Source of the DNA: Begonia masoniana
Taxonomy: Eukaryota; Streptophyta; Magnoliopsida; Cucurbitales; Begoniaceae
Direction of reading: 5' to 3'
Length of the DNA stretch: 64,000 nucleotides
Assembly (NCBI GenBank): GCA_022432975.1
Contig: CM039510.1
Coordinates: 14,960,381-15,024,380, forward strand
Of the stretch, positions 1-11,420 are shown in pieces. Within the stretch, counting starts at the first letter, position 1, and each line of letters opens with the position of its first letter. The notes below the pieces were generated by a model. That model was not told the DNA's origin. It made no database searches and saw only the letters and a list, made by a program, of their open reading frames with translations. A program made the translations under genes and the position numbers.

Positions 1-762
1 TTTTAATGTTTTCAAACAGGAGGAAATGTTAAACTTTTAAACGGAACCACGCGGTTCGTTTTTATGAAATTTAGTTATATTTTAAATGTGTTTTGAGTCG
101 GTGAACGGGTGATAGGTAGCGAGTGAAATGTATGTGGGTGGTAATGTTATTGTGTAGAAGTTTTTATGAAATGTTAGTGGTGATTTGTTGAGAAAAAGGG
201 GTGAAGTTTATGTGATGTGTATGCAGGGAAAAAGAGAAAAGAAATGAAGAGCAAAGGGGGGAGGGGAAGCCGAGCTCTCTGGAAAATTCCAGAGAGCTTG
301 GCGATCGATCGCCTGGGAGGGCGATCGATCGCCCCTCTCGGTTACGCTCTAGAAGAAATTCCAAAGCGTGTGCCGAGCGATTGCCTAGTGAAGGCGATCG
401 CTGGGCAAAATACAATCGCCGAAGGGCGATCGATCGCCTGGAATGGGGCGATCGATCGCCCCTCAATATTTTCAACAGGCGATCGATCGCCTGTTTTGGG
501 CGATCGATCGCCCCTTTACATTTCGAGACAATGTCCCTTTTTGCCCTCCGCTTTGATTTTAATTGTTTAAAATGATTTTTATAGTTATATTTCAATTGTT
601 TAGTATTTGTTTTAAGTATGGTTTAAATAGTTTAACAACTTAGATTTAATAGATTTTTCAAACAATGTTAACTATTTTGATTTTAGTCTAAGTTCCGCTT
701 AAACTGTAATAAAAATGAAAAATTTTTACGGTAAAATTAGGATACGGGTAAGGGTCATGACA
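1..762 (+). mobile_element. 3' part of a 5' LTR, Ty3/gypsy element 1
   Basis: The stretch ends in CATGACA directly before a primer binding site at 767-778, so it is the downstream end of a 5' LTR read on the + strand. Its upstream start lies outside the window. It is related to the complete LTR at 49044-51793: both have a segment containing CCACGCGGTT, then a hairpin of CTCTCTGG/CCAGAGAG, then GGCGATCGATCGCC palindromes, then an AT-rich tail. No host gene is visible in it. The short open frames through the palindromes are not credible proteins. Confidence 0.8.
273..512. repeat. Palindrome cassette inside LTR
   Basis: The cassette opens with a perfect inverted repeat at 273-298 (12-bp arms, AGCTCTCTGGAA and its complement, 2-nt centre). 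It continues with six copies of the self-complementary GGCGATCGATCGCC at 300, 320, 425, 447, 478 and 499, and a shorter GGCGATCGC near 396. The copies come in close pairs, so neighbouring units could also pair with each other. Related cassettes occur in other LTRs of this window with different arm sequences. Confidence 0.9.
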
Positions 763-766
763 GTTA

Positions 767-778
767 TGGTATCAGAGC
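767..778 (+). other. Primer binding site (tRNA-iMet type), element 1
   Basis: TGGTATCAGAGC lies 4 bases after the LTR end. This is the usual plant retrotransposon primer site, complementary to the 3' end of initiator tRNA-Met, from which minus-strand DNA synthesis starts. Its position between the LTR end and gag fixes the element as + strand. Confidence 0.9.
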
Positions 779-849
779 CCCCGGGTTTTAAAAACGGTTC
801 TATAGACTGCTCGACTGCGCAGCCACTACGCGGACATCCTTCATCAATT

Positions 850-915
850 GTAAGTACGTTTAATTGCTTTATTTAAATTCGATTTCCTTAGGATTATTCG
901 TTTTAACTTTTATAG
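850..915 (+). other. Candidate intron in the gag leader
   Basis: Between the primer site and the gag ATG at 929 there is a donor-like TTGTAAGT (GT at 850) and a T-rich stretch ending TTTTATAG (AG at 914-915). Element 3 (minus strand) keeps a similar donor, CTGTAAGT near 25130. Element 4 has the same acceptor-like TTTTTATAGG but a changed donor (CTGAAAGT). Splicing is inferred from sequence only. A further possible acceptor, CTTAGG, lies near 890. Confidence 0.35.
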
Positions 916-928
916 GAGTAATAGAAAG

Positions 929-1909
929 ATGGTTCTAGGTAGAGACGCCCGAGACGATGCCTTAGATAGGCTGACTGATTTGCTGGACCATCAGGCTGAG
1001 CATATGGACAGGAAAGCACAACAGATAGAGAGTCTAGTGAATCGGGAAAATCAGAGAGCCCGGGACATAGTAATTCCAGACAACCACAGCATGGAGTGGT
1101 TTCAAAAGCTAAGGCCTCCAATATTCAACGGACAATCTACGGACCCCTCTATTGCTGAGGAGTGGGTTTGAACAATGGAGGATATGTTGGTGTATGCCAA
1201 AGTGGACAATGTTGAGAAGGTCGCGTGCGTCACATTCCACCTGGCATTGGATGCCCGGTCTTGGTGGGATTCTGTTAAGGTAACGAAAGACGTGGCACTG
1301 ATGAGGTGGGAACGGTTTAAAACTTTATTCTTTGATAAGTATTTCAGCCGTACAGTGAGGGCGGCAAAGAGAGTTGAGTTTATGCAATTGAAGCAGACTA
1401 GTACAGTTGCAGAGTATATCAGGAAGTTTGAAGCTTTATCCAGGTTTGCATCGCGCCTAGTCAGTGATAATGAGGACAAGGTGCAACAATTTATGGATGG
1501 ACTGAACAGGGAGATTTGGAAGAACCTTATAGTATCGGGCATTCTAGATGTGCCCTATGAGGATATTGCAGCGAGAGCCCTGGAGTTTGAGGCTGTAGAG
1601 TTGACATACGTTAAGCCTAGAGAGCCTGCTAAAGGCTTCTTTCGAGAGATACAGCCTCAGGTACGGAATCGAGGCTGGCAACCTAGAGGGCAACAGCCAC
1701 AACAACAACAACAAAGAGGCGTCAAAAGGCCTCATGAAGGAGGAAATGATCAGGGCAAAGGGAACCAAGTTCAAGGGGCTGCTCAGAAGCCTGTTTGTCC
1801 TAAGTGCCAGAAGGAACATTTTGGCGAGTGTCGGTTGGGTACCAACAGCTGTTTTAGATGCGGAGAGGCCAGGCAGAAATCAACCAGGCAGAGATCAGCG
1901 AAGAGTTAA
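929..1909 (+). pseudogene. gag: Ty3/gypsy gag, one stop, broken zinc knuckle
   Basis: Gag encodes the structural protein of the retrotransposon particle that packages its RNA. The frame opens at ATG 929 and is interrupted by a TGA at 1169-1171, then continues in the same frame to 1909. After the stop comes the typical retrotransposon gag core: HLALDARSWWDSV, then RFKTLFFDKYF, then EFMQLKQ, then the FEALSRFAS segment. A glutamine-rich linker follows (QQPQQQQQRGVKRP). The end has a first cysteine cluster CPKCQKEHFGEC and the start of a second, CFRCGEA. The second loses its His and last Cys because of a deletion, and the frame then runs out of register with protease. Not functional as read. Family assignment is secure. 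Confidence 0.9.
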
Positions 1910-1916
1910 GCCGAGG

Positions 1917-2285
1917 ATCTTCCCATTTATTGAGCTTGGAGATGTCGACGACGAGGCACAGCTGTCTGTCATAGTAGGTACTATTCTAGTCATGGGTGTG
2001 CTAGTATTTTCTTTGATAGATACGGGAGCTACGCACTCCTTCATTTGAACTGCTTGCATGATTAGATTGGGTCTAGTATCTGAGTTGGCTGAGTATGAGT
2101 ATAGAGTGATGCTGCCTTCGGGAGCTCTTATGCAGTCTGATCGTGTCTTCTAAGGCAACGTTGTCTCGGTGGGGATTAATACCCTCTATGTTTGCCTGAT
2201 AGTTATGAGCATAGAGCGGTACGATCTAATTTTAGGGATGGATTAGCTTTCGCGTCATTACACCACCATTGACTGTCGATCTGGG
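1917..2285 (+). pseudogene. Aspartic protease remnant of element 1
   Basis: Retropepsin-type protease matures gag-pol. The active-site motif DTGATHSF is read at 2019-2042 in a frame that differs from gag, followed by a stop at 2046. Downstream translation in nearby frames still resembles the same family of plant gypsy proteases, but stops and frame changes break it (for example around 2150 and 2245). It sits between gag and reverse transcriptase, the expected place. Inactive remnant. Confidence 0.8.
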
Positions 2286-2870
2286 TTGGTAACCTTTCGG
2301 CCTCCAGATAAAGACGAGTTCTCATATCAGGCGTTGAATAGGTCAAGTGGGTTACCTATTTCTTATTCTATGAAGGTTCAAGAGCAGTTTAAAGGCGAAT
2401 GCTCTGTTTATCTGGCTACCGTGATTGATACTCGGTTACACAACGAGGTAAAACTAGAGGACCTTCCAGTAGTTAGAGATTTCTCAGAGATCTTTCTTGA
2501 CGATCTTCCCGAATTACCACCGGACAGAGAGATCGAGTTTGTGATTGATGTGTATCCAGGCTCTGCGCCGGTGTCAAAGAATCCTTACAGACTGGCACCT
2601 GCTGAATTAAAAGATCTGAAGTCTCAGTTAGAGGAGTTGTTAGACAAGGGGTTTATTCGACCTAGCTTTTCTCCCTGGGGTGCGCCAGTGCTGTTCGTGA
2701 AGAAAAAAGATGGGACTCTCAGAATGTGCGTTGATTACAGAGAGTTGAATAAGCTAATAGTGAAGAATACGTATCCACTACCTCGGATTGACGACCTGTT
2801 TGATCAATTGCAGGGCGCCCGAGTATTTTCGAGGATCGACTTATGCTCGAGTTATTATCAGTTGGAGTGT
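2286..2870 (+). pseudogene. Reverse transcriptase, 5' half only
   Basis: The frame contains hallmark Ty3/gypsy RT segments: [64 protein letters not shown], and the first catalytic-aspartate motif [11 protein letters not shown]. Homology stops near 2870, just after that motif. The remaining residues to the stop at 2967-2969 are unlike RT, so the YxDD-type second catalytic motif, RNase H and integrase are absent. The break is abrupt and reads as a truncation or insertion junction. Confidence 0.92.
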
Positions 2871-5800
2871 AGCCATAAAGTGGAAGGGTGTGTTGGCACC
2901 AATCCCACTAGATTGCACGTGTTTATTCATATCTTTCTCGTCTGTATGACTTTGACTCAGAAATTTTGAAGGATTATTTATTACTCACGAGTACTGACTA
3001 GTGAAAAATTAAGGATTAAATTTGTTGAAACGTGTCATCTACAACACATACAATTTGAGACTAAATTTGTGAAGAATTTCCTTTTGGGGTGTATATCCCT
3101 TTAAGGAATTTTAATTTTGCCCATAAGGTTTCCCTCCTTTCCTTTGGTAGCGCACGAGAGATAAGGAGCGAGTTAGAGGTATGGGCGGGTTTTTTTTTTT
3201 GATCTCTTATCATGCGTGCATATTGTGGGTCTTCAAGATCTAGCATCGGTCTATGAGAGGTAAGTCATTTTCTATCTTCGTTTTCATTGTTGAGATTTAG
3301 GGTTTCTTTGGTTTTGGATTTGAGTTTGTAAACTCAAATCCTTTGGTTATTTCTAGTATATTTAAGTAGATTATATTTGTTGTTGGCTAGTTTGGTGGTT
3401 GAAATCCTTGAAGGGGGACGAGCTTTGTGCCCCTCCGTTCAATGGATATTGACACAACAGTCGACACTTGTTTACGGTAGTGGTAGAGCCAAAACACTAC
3501 AGTACCCGTGCCAGTCAACACTTGCGATAACCGAGATGGTTTAGTGTTACCCTTTGTTTAAGGTGTTGACCCCAACCAACTTGAGAGAACAAGGGTCATC
3601 CTTGCCTGCAAGTGTTGACCTCTACTATGTCTAGTATGCATGGAGGCAAAGCCTCTGATTGGTTGACCTTTGCTGGATGCAGTTGACTCTTGGTGTGCGA
3701 TTTGCACCCCACATTATGATAGGCTGTTTGTCATTCGTTGTCTGTTAGATTTCTTAGCCACAATTAGATTCCATTTGATGTCCCTCATGTTCTGATTTGG
3801 GATTTTGTCGTCGGATTATTATAGGTTGCAATGATATTCCTAGTTGTGGTGCCTATTCTCGATACCGTGTGTTGGCTAACCGGTAAGACTGTTGTCGTCA
3901 TTGAGGAAGGGATTCTATAATGATTTTCATTTACATTGCATAGATTTTAAAACTGTATTTTGGTTGATTGACACCTATAAAAAATCTTGATAGGGCCTAC
4001 TCGCGAGCATGTAAACTTTGACATATATGTATGTATGTTTTACACTTTTCCAAGTGCATGATATTTCATTTAATTTGTTACACATATACGCTAGATGGGC
4101 TGATGCTTGTTTTGGGCTTGTTGAACCTTTCTTGATATTTGGTCTCTAGTTATTTTGGGTGGTATCTGTCTGAACAACTAACGCAATCGAAATCATATCA
4201 TATACACCTTCTGCTGCATGAAGGTTATTTGTTTGCACGTCTTTAAAATGCCTAGTAGGGCGGTGATGATGCACTCCTTGGGTTTTGAATCCCTAAACTT
4301 GATCAGGGTATATTTGTTGATTATAAATTCACGGGTGTTGTAGCCACTGACATTAATTGCTACCACCTGGGTGATGTTGCTGGATCTTTGGAGCTGTTAC
4401 CTTTTATTTCTTCTTGGCTAGTGAGATGATACTGATTCTTTTGAATCGCTGACTTTCTTTGATTATGTGTCGAGGGGTCCTTTAGTGATTCTCTTTTTTC
4501 ATTAGGATTGTTTTTCTAATGAAATAGTGGAGACTTAATTTATTTATAACTACCTATGTTTGTAGCAATGTTTGAAAACTTGCCTCACAGATGGTTTATT
4601 GAACATGTTTTAAAATGGTATAAAGATTATATTATTTGTAAATCCTCGATGGCCCGTGCAATCTATTTTTGAAATGAGAAGAAAATGATTTTTAAATGTA
4701 AACACATGCTTTGCATTTTAAAATTGTTTCATGGTTGACCTGTCCACTAGAAATTTCAACTAACATATTGCAAAATATGAGAAAAATTGAATAAGACATT
4801 ATGGCGCAGTCGACCGATGAACAATAAGAGTCAATTTGAAAGTGGAACATTCCACCGATTGAGAATTAGATTACGTGTAAAATTGAGAAAAATAATTTAA
4901 TAGTATATTAATGGAATGCTGGTGTGTCAAGATGAGAATCATACACAAAGTTAAGGGTGATGACTCAATGTTTAGGCTACCAATACCTCACATCTCTTTT
5001 TCTCTCATCTTACCTTTATAAATAGGTTATGGGTCAGATGTTGAGGTCTATCTCATTTTTCAAGGTGAGATTTACATGAAATAGCAGTCCCTCTCTACCA
5101 TTTGAAGGACAGGTAAGCCTTATCGTTAAGTTGTTGGTGTTTAATTAAATATGCTTGATTTTCTATGCATGAAAAGTGATGAATTATGGGTTTTGTAAAG
5201 TGGGTATCAAGAGAATTTTGTTGGACTTCAAGAATTCTGATTTGATTAATCTTTTAAGGCTTTGGAATGTATTAAATTGTTGTTAAAAACATGTTGGATG
5301 TCATGCATGGAAAGAACGGGAAATGAGTATGCATGTTTATGCAATTATTTTAATTGTGCAGTTTTCATTCTTAGAAGTTGATGATCATCTCAATGAAGAT
5401 ATAGGCTCTCGAATTGAAGAAATTGGTGAAGGATGTTGGAAGTTATGAATTTTTAAGGTGGATAAAAACTATGAATAATAAATCTGGAAATTTTTTGGCA
5501 AACCTATCTTAAGGGTTTTAAATAATTTTTAAGGTTTTTAATAGTAGACATATTATAGAACTTTAGGTTTTGGAATTGAAGAAATTTGATATGTATATCA
5601 TAAGTTATGAATTTTTGAAATTGGAAGAAGACAGTGATAAAAAAACTAGATTTTCATGCATGAAACAATTGGTTTGATGTGTTTATCAAGGACGTGCATA
5701 ATGAGTTATTATGAGCTAATTTGGTACGCTTATGTTTATAGGTTGATACAACGCAAAGAAAATTTGCTTAAGTTGCTATAACTACATTAAGACTTCAAGA

Positions 5801-6340
5801 TAAGTAATGTATGCATGGGTTTTTCCTAACAGCCTATCTCATAAGATGCTAAGATTATATTTATTGATTGATAATGTTAATGCCATGAGTAATAAAATAA
5901 TATTGATTGAGAACCATGTTATGGTTATCACGATGCAGAGGTAGGCCTAAACAAAAACACCAAGTTAAGTGACCTGACCCTTGTAGAGTTCCCCACCGTC
6001 TAGCCCAACGGTAGGTTTTCTTGCGAAAGATTTTAAAATAAATTGAACCTTGACCAACAAAGGATGAGCCGAAGTCCACATAACAATTACATAAAAGTAA
6101 GATGGAGTGAAACTTAAATAATCTAATGAAATGCTGTGTAGGAAATAAAGTACTAAACATCCAATAATTTATATAGACCAAGAAAAATAATATAAGCTAA
6201 GACTCTCTACTAGAACACAATAATAATCAAGATAAAAGAGAGGAGAACCGAAGGCAGACCACTCCTCAGCGAGTAAAAAATAGCACCAGCCTCCATGATC
6301 CTAACCAGAAAATAGAGAGGGTCTTTGAGGTGAGCGACTA
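2871..6340. other. Unassigned non-coding stretch
   Basis: No convincing coding frame on either strand. The base composition is AT-rich in 4500-6340. There is a short poly-T at 3189-3201 and a TATA-like site near 5015. The sequence may be an old LTR or intergenic DNA, but I see no terminal repeats, primer site or polypurine tract that would prove it. Confidence 0.5.
5015..5026 (+). promoter_or_regulatory. TATA-like box
   Basis: TTTATAAATAGG lies about 85 bases before an AGGTAAG donor-like site (near 5110), with pyrimidine-rich sequence upstream. This spacing fits a promoter with a short first exon, either of an LTR or of a lost gene. No downstream gene is seen. Confidence 0.25.
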
Positions 6341-6510
6341 TGTAACGCCCAGAACCAACCCTGGCTAGGTGCGCTACATGGCTCACTCTAACCCCGATAA
6401 TATAAAAAAAAATCGGACACAGCGGAATTTAAAGCTAAGTCTCCCGAAGCTCTCTTATATCATACCGGCAAGCCGTGTTCTGGCATTTTGAGTTTTGCTG
6501 TGTATTCTAT

Positions 6511-9500
6511 GTGTAGGTTGTGGGCTAGTTGTGGGTAGGTTGTGAGTCCTGTGTAGGTTGTGGGCTAGTTGTGGGTAGGTTGTGAGTCCTGTGTAGGTTG
6601 TGGGCTAGTTGTGGGTAGGTTGTGAGTCCTGTGTAGGTTGTGGGCTAGTTGTGGGTAGGTTGTGAGTCCTGTGTAGGTTGTGGGCTAGTTGTGGGTAGGT
6701 TGTGAGTCCTGTGTAGGTTGTGGGCTAGTTGTGGGTAGGTTGTGAGTCCTGTGTAGGTTGTGGGCTAGTTGTGGGTAGGTTGTGAGTCCTGTGTAGGTTG
6801 TGGGCTAGTTGTGGGTAGGTTGTGAGTCCTGTGTAGGTTGTGGGCTAGTTGTGGGTAGGTTGTGAGTCCTGTGTAGGTTGTGGGCTAGTTGTGGGTAGGT
6901 TGTGAGTCCTGTGTAGGTTGTGGGCTAGTTGTGGGTAGGTTGTGAGTCCTGTGTAGGTTGTGGGCTAGTTGTGGGTAGGTTGTGAGTCCTGTGTAGGTTG
7001 TGGGCTAGTTGTGGGTAGGTTGTGAGTCCTGTGTAGGTTGTGGGCTAGTTGTGGGTAGGTTGTGAGTCCTGTGTAGGTTGTGGGCTAGTTGTGGGTAGGT
7101 TGTGAGTCCTGTGTAGGTTGTGGGCTAGTTGTGGGTAGGTTGTGAGTCCTGTGTAGGTTGTGGGCTAGTTGTGGGTAGGTTGTGAGTCCTGTGTAGGTTG
7201 TGGGCTAGTTGTGGGTAGGTTGTGAGTCCTGTGTAGGTTGTGGGCTAGTTGTGGGTAGGTTGTGAGTCCTGTGTAGGTTGTGGGCTAGTTGTGGGTAGGT
7301 TGTGAGTCCTGTGTAGGTTGTGGGCTAGTTGTGGGTAGGTTGTGAGTCCTGTGTAGGTTGTGGGCTAGTTGTGGGTAGGTTGTGAGTCCTGTGTAGGTTG
7401 TGGGCTAGTTGTGGGTAGGTTGTGAGTCCTGTGTAGGTTGTGGGCTAGTTGTGGGTAGGTTGTGAGTCCTGTGTAGGTTGTGGGCTAGTTGTGGGTAGGT
7501 TGTGAGTCCTGTGTAGGTTGTGGGCTAGTTGTGGGTAGGTTGTGAGTCCTGTGTAGGTTGTGGGCTAGTTGTGGGTAGGTTGTGAGTCCTGTGTAGGTTG
7601 TGGGCTAGTTGTGGGTAGGTTGTGAGTCCTGTGTAGGTTGTGGGCTAGTTGTGGGTAGGTTGTGAGTCCTGTGTAGGTTGTGGGCTAGTTGTGGGTAGGT
7701 TGTGAGTCCTGTGTAGGTTGTGGGCTAGTTGTGGGTAGGTTGTGAGTCCTGTGTAGGTTGTGGGCTAGTTGTGGGTAGGTTGTGAGTCCTGTGTAGGTTG
7801 TGGGCTAGTTGTGGGTAGGTTGTGAGTCCTGTGTAGGTTGTGGGCTAGTTGTGGGTAGGTTGTGAGTCCTGTGTAGGTTGTGGGCTAGTTGTGGGTAGGT
7901 TGTGAGTCCTGTGTAGGTTGTGGGCTAGTTGTGGGTAGGTTGTGAGTCCTGTGTAGGTTGTGGGCTAGTTGTGGGTAGGTTGTGAGTCCTGTGTAGGTTG
8001 TGGGCTAGTTGTGGGTAGGTTGTGAGTCCTGTGTAGGTTGTGGGCTAGTTGTGGGTAGGTTGTGAGTCCTGTGTAGGTTGTGAGTCCTGTGTAGGTTGTG
8101 GGCTAGTTGTGGGTAGGTTGTGAGTCCTGTGTAGGTTGTGGGCTAGTTGTGGGTAGGTTGTGAGTCCTGTGTAGGTTGTGAGTCCTGTGTAGGTTGTGGG
8201 CTAGTTGTGGGTAGGTTGTGAGTCCTGTGTAGGTTGTGGGCTAGTTGTGGGTAGGTTGTGAGTCCTGTGTAGGTTGTGAGTCCTGTGTAGGTTGTGAGTC
8301 CTGTGTAGGTTGTGAGTCCTGTGTAGGTTGTGGGCTAGTTGTGGGTAGGTTGTGAGTCCTGTGTAGGTTGTGGGCTAGTTGTGGGTAGGTTGTGAGTCCT
8401 GTGTAGGTTGTGGGCTAGTTGTGGGTAGGTTGTGAGTCCTGTGTAGGTTGTGAGTCCTGTGTAGGTTGTGAGTCCTGTGTAGGTTGTGAGTCCTGTGTAG
8501 GTTGTGGGCTAGTTGTGGGTAGGTTGTGAGTCCTGTGTAGGTTGTGAGTCCTGTGTAGGTTGTGAGTCCTGTGTAGGTTGTGGGCTAGTTGTGGGTAGGT
8601 TGTGAGTCCTGTGTAGGTTGTGAGTCCTGTGTAGGTTGTGGGCTAGTTGTGGGTAGGTTGTGAGTCCTGTGTAGGTTGTGGGCTAGTTGTGGGTAGGTTG
8701 TGAGTCCTGTGTAGGTTGTGGGCTAGTTGTGGGTAGGTTGTGAGTCCTGTGTAGGTTGTGGGCTAGTTGTGGGTAGGTTGTGAGTCCTGTGTAGGTTGTG
8801 GGCTAGTTGTGGGTAGGTTGTGAGTCCTGTGTAGGTTGTGGGCTAGTTGTGGGTAGGTTGTGAGTCCTGTGTAGGTTGTGGGCTAGTTGTGGGTAGGTTG
8901 TGAGTCCTGTGTAGGTTGTGGGCTAGTTGTGGGTAGGTTGTGAGTCCTGTGTAGGTTGTGGGCTAGTTGTGGGTAGGTTGTGAGTCCTGTGTAGGTTGTG
9001 GGCTAGTTGTGGGTAGGTTGTGAGTCCTGTGTAGGTTGTGAGTCCTGTGTAGGTTGTGAGTCCTGTGTAGGTTGTGGGCTAGTTGTGGGTAGGTTGTGAG
9101 TCCTGTGTAGGTTGTGGGCTAGTTGTGGGTAGGTTGTGAGTCCTGTGTAGGTTGTGGGCTAGTTGTGGGTAGGTTGTGAGTCCTGTGTAGGTTGTGAGTC
9201 CTGTGTAGGTTGTGGGCTAGTTGTGGGTAGGTTGTGAGTCCTGTGTAGGTTGTGGGCTAGTTGTGGGTAGGTTGTGAGTCCTGTGTAGGTTGTGGGCTAG
9301 TTGTGGGTAGGTTGTGAGTCCTGTGTAGGTTGTGAGTCCTGTGTAGGTTGTGGGCTAGTTGTGGGTAGGTTGTGAGTCCTGTGTAGGTTGTGAGTCCTGT
9401 GTAGGTTGTGGGCTAGTTGTGGGTAGGTTGTGAGTCCTGTGTAGGTTGTGAGTCCTGTGTAGGTTGTGAGTCCTGTGTAGGTTGTGGGCTAGTTGTGGGT

Positions 9501-10178
9501 AGGTTGTGAGTCCTGTGTAGGTTGTGGGCTAGTTGTGGGTAGGTTGTGAGTCCTGTGTAGGTTGTGGGCTAGTTGTGGGTAGGTTGTGAGTCCTGTGTAG
9601 GTTGTGGGCTAGTTGTGGGTAGGTTGTGAGTCCTGTGTAGGTTGTGGGCTAGTTGTGGGTAGGTTGTGAGTCCTGTGTAGGTTGTGAGTCCTGTGTAGGT
9701 TGTGGGCTAGTTGTGGGTAGGTTGTGAGTCCTGTGTAGGTTGTGAGTCCTGTGTAGGTTGTGAGTCCTGTGTAGGTTGTGGGCTAGTTGTGGGTAGGTTG
9801 TGAGTCCTGTGTAGGTTGTGGGCTAGTTGTGGGTAGGTTGTGAGTCCTGTGTAGGTTGTGGGCTAGTTGTGGGTAGGTTGTGAGTCCTGTGTAGGTTGTG
9901 AGTCCTGTGTAGGTTGTGGGCTAGTTGTGGGTAGGTTGTGAGTCCTGTGTAGGTTGTGAGTCCTGTGTAGGTTGTGGGCTAGTTGTGGGTAGGTTGTGAG
10001 TCCTGTGTAGGTTGTGAGTCCTGTGTAGGTTGTGAGTCCTGTGTAGGTTGTGGGCTAGTTGTGGGTAGGTTGTGAGTCCTGTGTAGGTTGTGAGTCCTGT
10101 GTAGGTTGTGAGTCCTGTGTAGGTTGTGGGCTAGTTGTGGGTAGGTTGTGAGTCCTGTGTAGGTTGTGAGTCATGTGC
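6511..10178. repeat. 40-bp satellite with an 18-bp short variant
   Basis: The unit is 40 bp and begins GTGTAGGTTGTGGGCTAGTT. It is perfectly regular from 6511 to about 8080. Beyond that, 40-bp units alternate irregularly with an 18-bp form, GTGTAGGTTGTGAGTCCT, which equals the unit with the middle 22 bp removed. The array fades into diverged copies after 10165. No coding role is visible. Confidence 0.97.
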
Positions 10179-10840
10179 AGGTTGTAGGTGAGTTGTACGT
10201 CAGTTGTGAGCTTTGTGCACGTTATGGGTTGTAGGCACGTTTGTGATGTGATGCGTATGTGGAGTCATTGTTAGTTGATTGTGATGCGTATGTGAAGTTG
10301 TAATTAGTTGATTATGGTCAGCATGCATCATGTTTTAAAAGCTACGCAAAATGTTTTGAGCATGTTTTCAAGCACGGAGGGAGAGTAGTGGAGGTGAGGT
10401 ACGGTGTGGACAGGCGACAGTGGGCTGGAGTGTGACTATGGGCCCTGCTTCCGGGACGAGTTGGAGCGGTGGCGACGTGCTGGTGGTAGTGCGGTCTATT
10501 GGCCGACTACCCAGACGGTTGCACTTCGAGTCGAGACAGTGGCTGGAATGTGACTTATGGACCCCGTTCCTGGAGAAACCGGGACGGCGGTGACGTGCCG
10601 GTAAACAGTGTGGTGTACTGTGATGACCCAAATGTGAACGTATGTGTACAACTGCGGGGCAAACCTCGGGTTGCGGGGCAAACCTCGGGACCTAAGCCGA
10701 GTGTAGTCGAATCCCGGACTCGGGTATAGGCGAATCCCGGGTCGTAAAGAGGGGAGTTGTCACAATCCCACATCGCTTGGGGAAGTACATGGAAATGAAA
10801 CATATGTAAGAGATCTCTCCCAAGATAGCAAGACGCGTTT

Positions 10841-10940
10841 TGGAGCACGATTGGCAACGGATCCCATAAGAACTCCGAAGTTAAAAGTGCTTCGGCGAGA
10901 GCAATCCCAGGTTGGGTGACCTTCCGGGAAGTTCTCGCCA
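10841..10940 (+). ncRNA. 5S rRNA-like segment in Cassandra LTR 1
   Basis: The stretch follows plant 5S rRNA closely: GGATCCCATAAGAACTCCGA, then a box A-like AAGTTAAAAGTGC, then GCGAGAG, then the box C-like GGGTGACCTTCCGGGAAGT. Box A has AAAAGTGC where plant 5S usually has AAGCGTGC, and box C has an extra T. In Cassandra these boxes can act as an internal RNA polymerase III promoter. Whether this copy is transcribed is unknown. It is not a ribosomal gene copy. Confidence 0.85.
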
Positions 10941-11025
10941 AACAAAGCCGTGAGGGGAGGATATTGGGCTGCGGCCCAATCCCCAGAGCGGACAATATCT
11001 TGCTGGGAAAAGGGGTCGTTACAAA

Positions 11026-11036
11026 TGGTATCAGAG
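11026..11036 (+). other. Primer binding site of Cassandra
   Basis: TGGTATCAGAG starts two bases after the first LTR end. It is the initiator tRNA-Met type primer site. Confidence 0.9.
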
Positions 11037-11320
11037 ACTGTACCCAACCGGAAATGTGGCTAACGAGGACGTTGGGCTCCCGAGGGGGGGGGTGATTGTG
11101 ATGACCCAAATGTGAACGTATGTGTACAACTGCGGGGCAAACCTCGGGTTGCGGGGCAAACCTCGGGACCTAAGCCGAGTGTAGGCGAATCCCGGACTCG
11201 GGTATAGGCGAATCCCGGGTCGTAAAGAGGGGGTTGTCACAATCCCACATCGCTTGGGGAAGTACATGGAAATGAAACATATGTAAGAGATCTCTCCCAA
11301 GATAGCAAGACGCGTTTTGG

Positions 11321-11420
11321 AGCACGATTTGCAACGGATCCCATAAGAACTCCGAAGTTAAAAGTGCTTCGGCGAGAGCAATCCCAGGTTGGGTGACCTT
11401 CCGGGAAGTTCTCGCCAAAC
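11321..11420 (+). ncRNA. 5S rRNA-like segment in Cassandra LTR 2
   Basis: Same as the copy in LTR 1, with a single T for G change just before GCAACGGATCCC. Box A-like and box C-like stretches are preserved in the same diverged form. Confidence 0.85.

Noticed and set aside
300..512. Cyanobacterial HIP1-type sequence or contamination, suggested by GCGATCGC-like octamers
   Set aside because: The palindromes are embedded in a plant LTR and recur in another LTR copy at 51431-51559.
5861..6181. 106-codon minus-strand frame
   Set aside because: No recognisable family, AT-rich low-complexity setting and no start context. Not supported as a gene.
10841..11420. Genuine 5S rRNA genes
   Set aside because: The sequence has diverged boxes and lies within LTRs with TG...CA ends, PBS and target duplications. 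These are Cassandra LTRs and not ribosomal genes.
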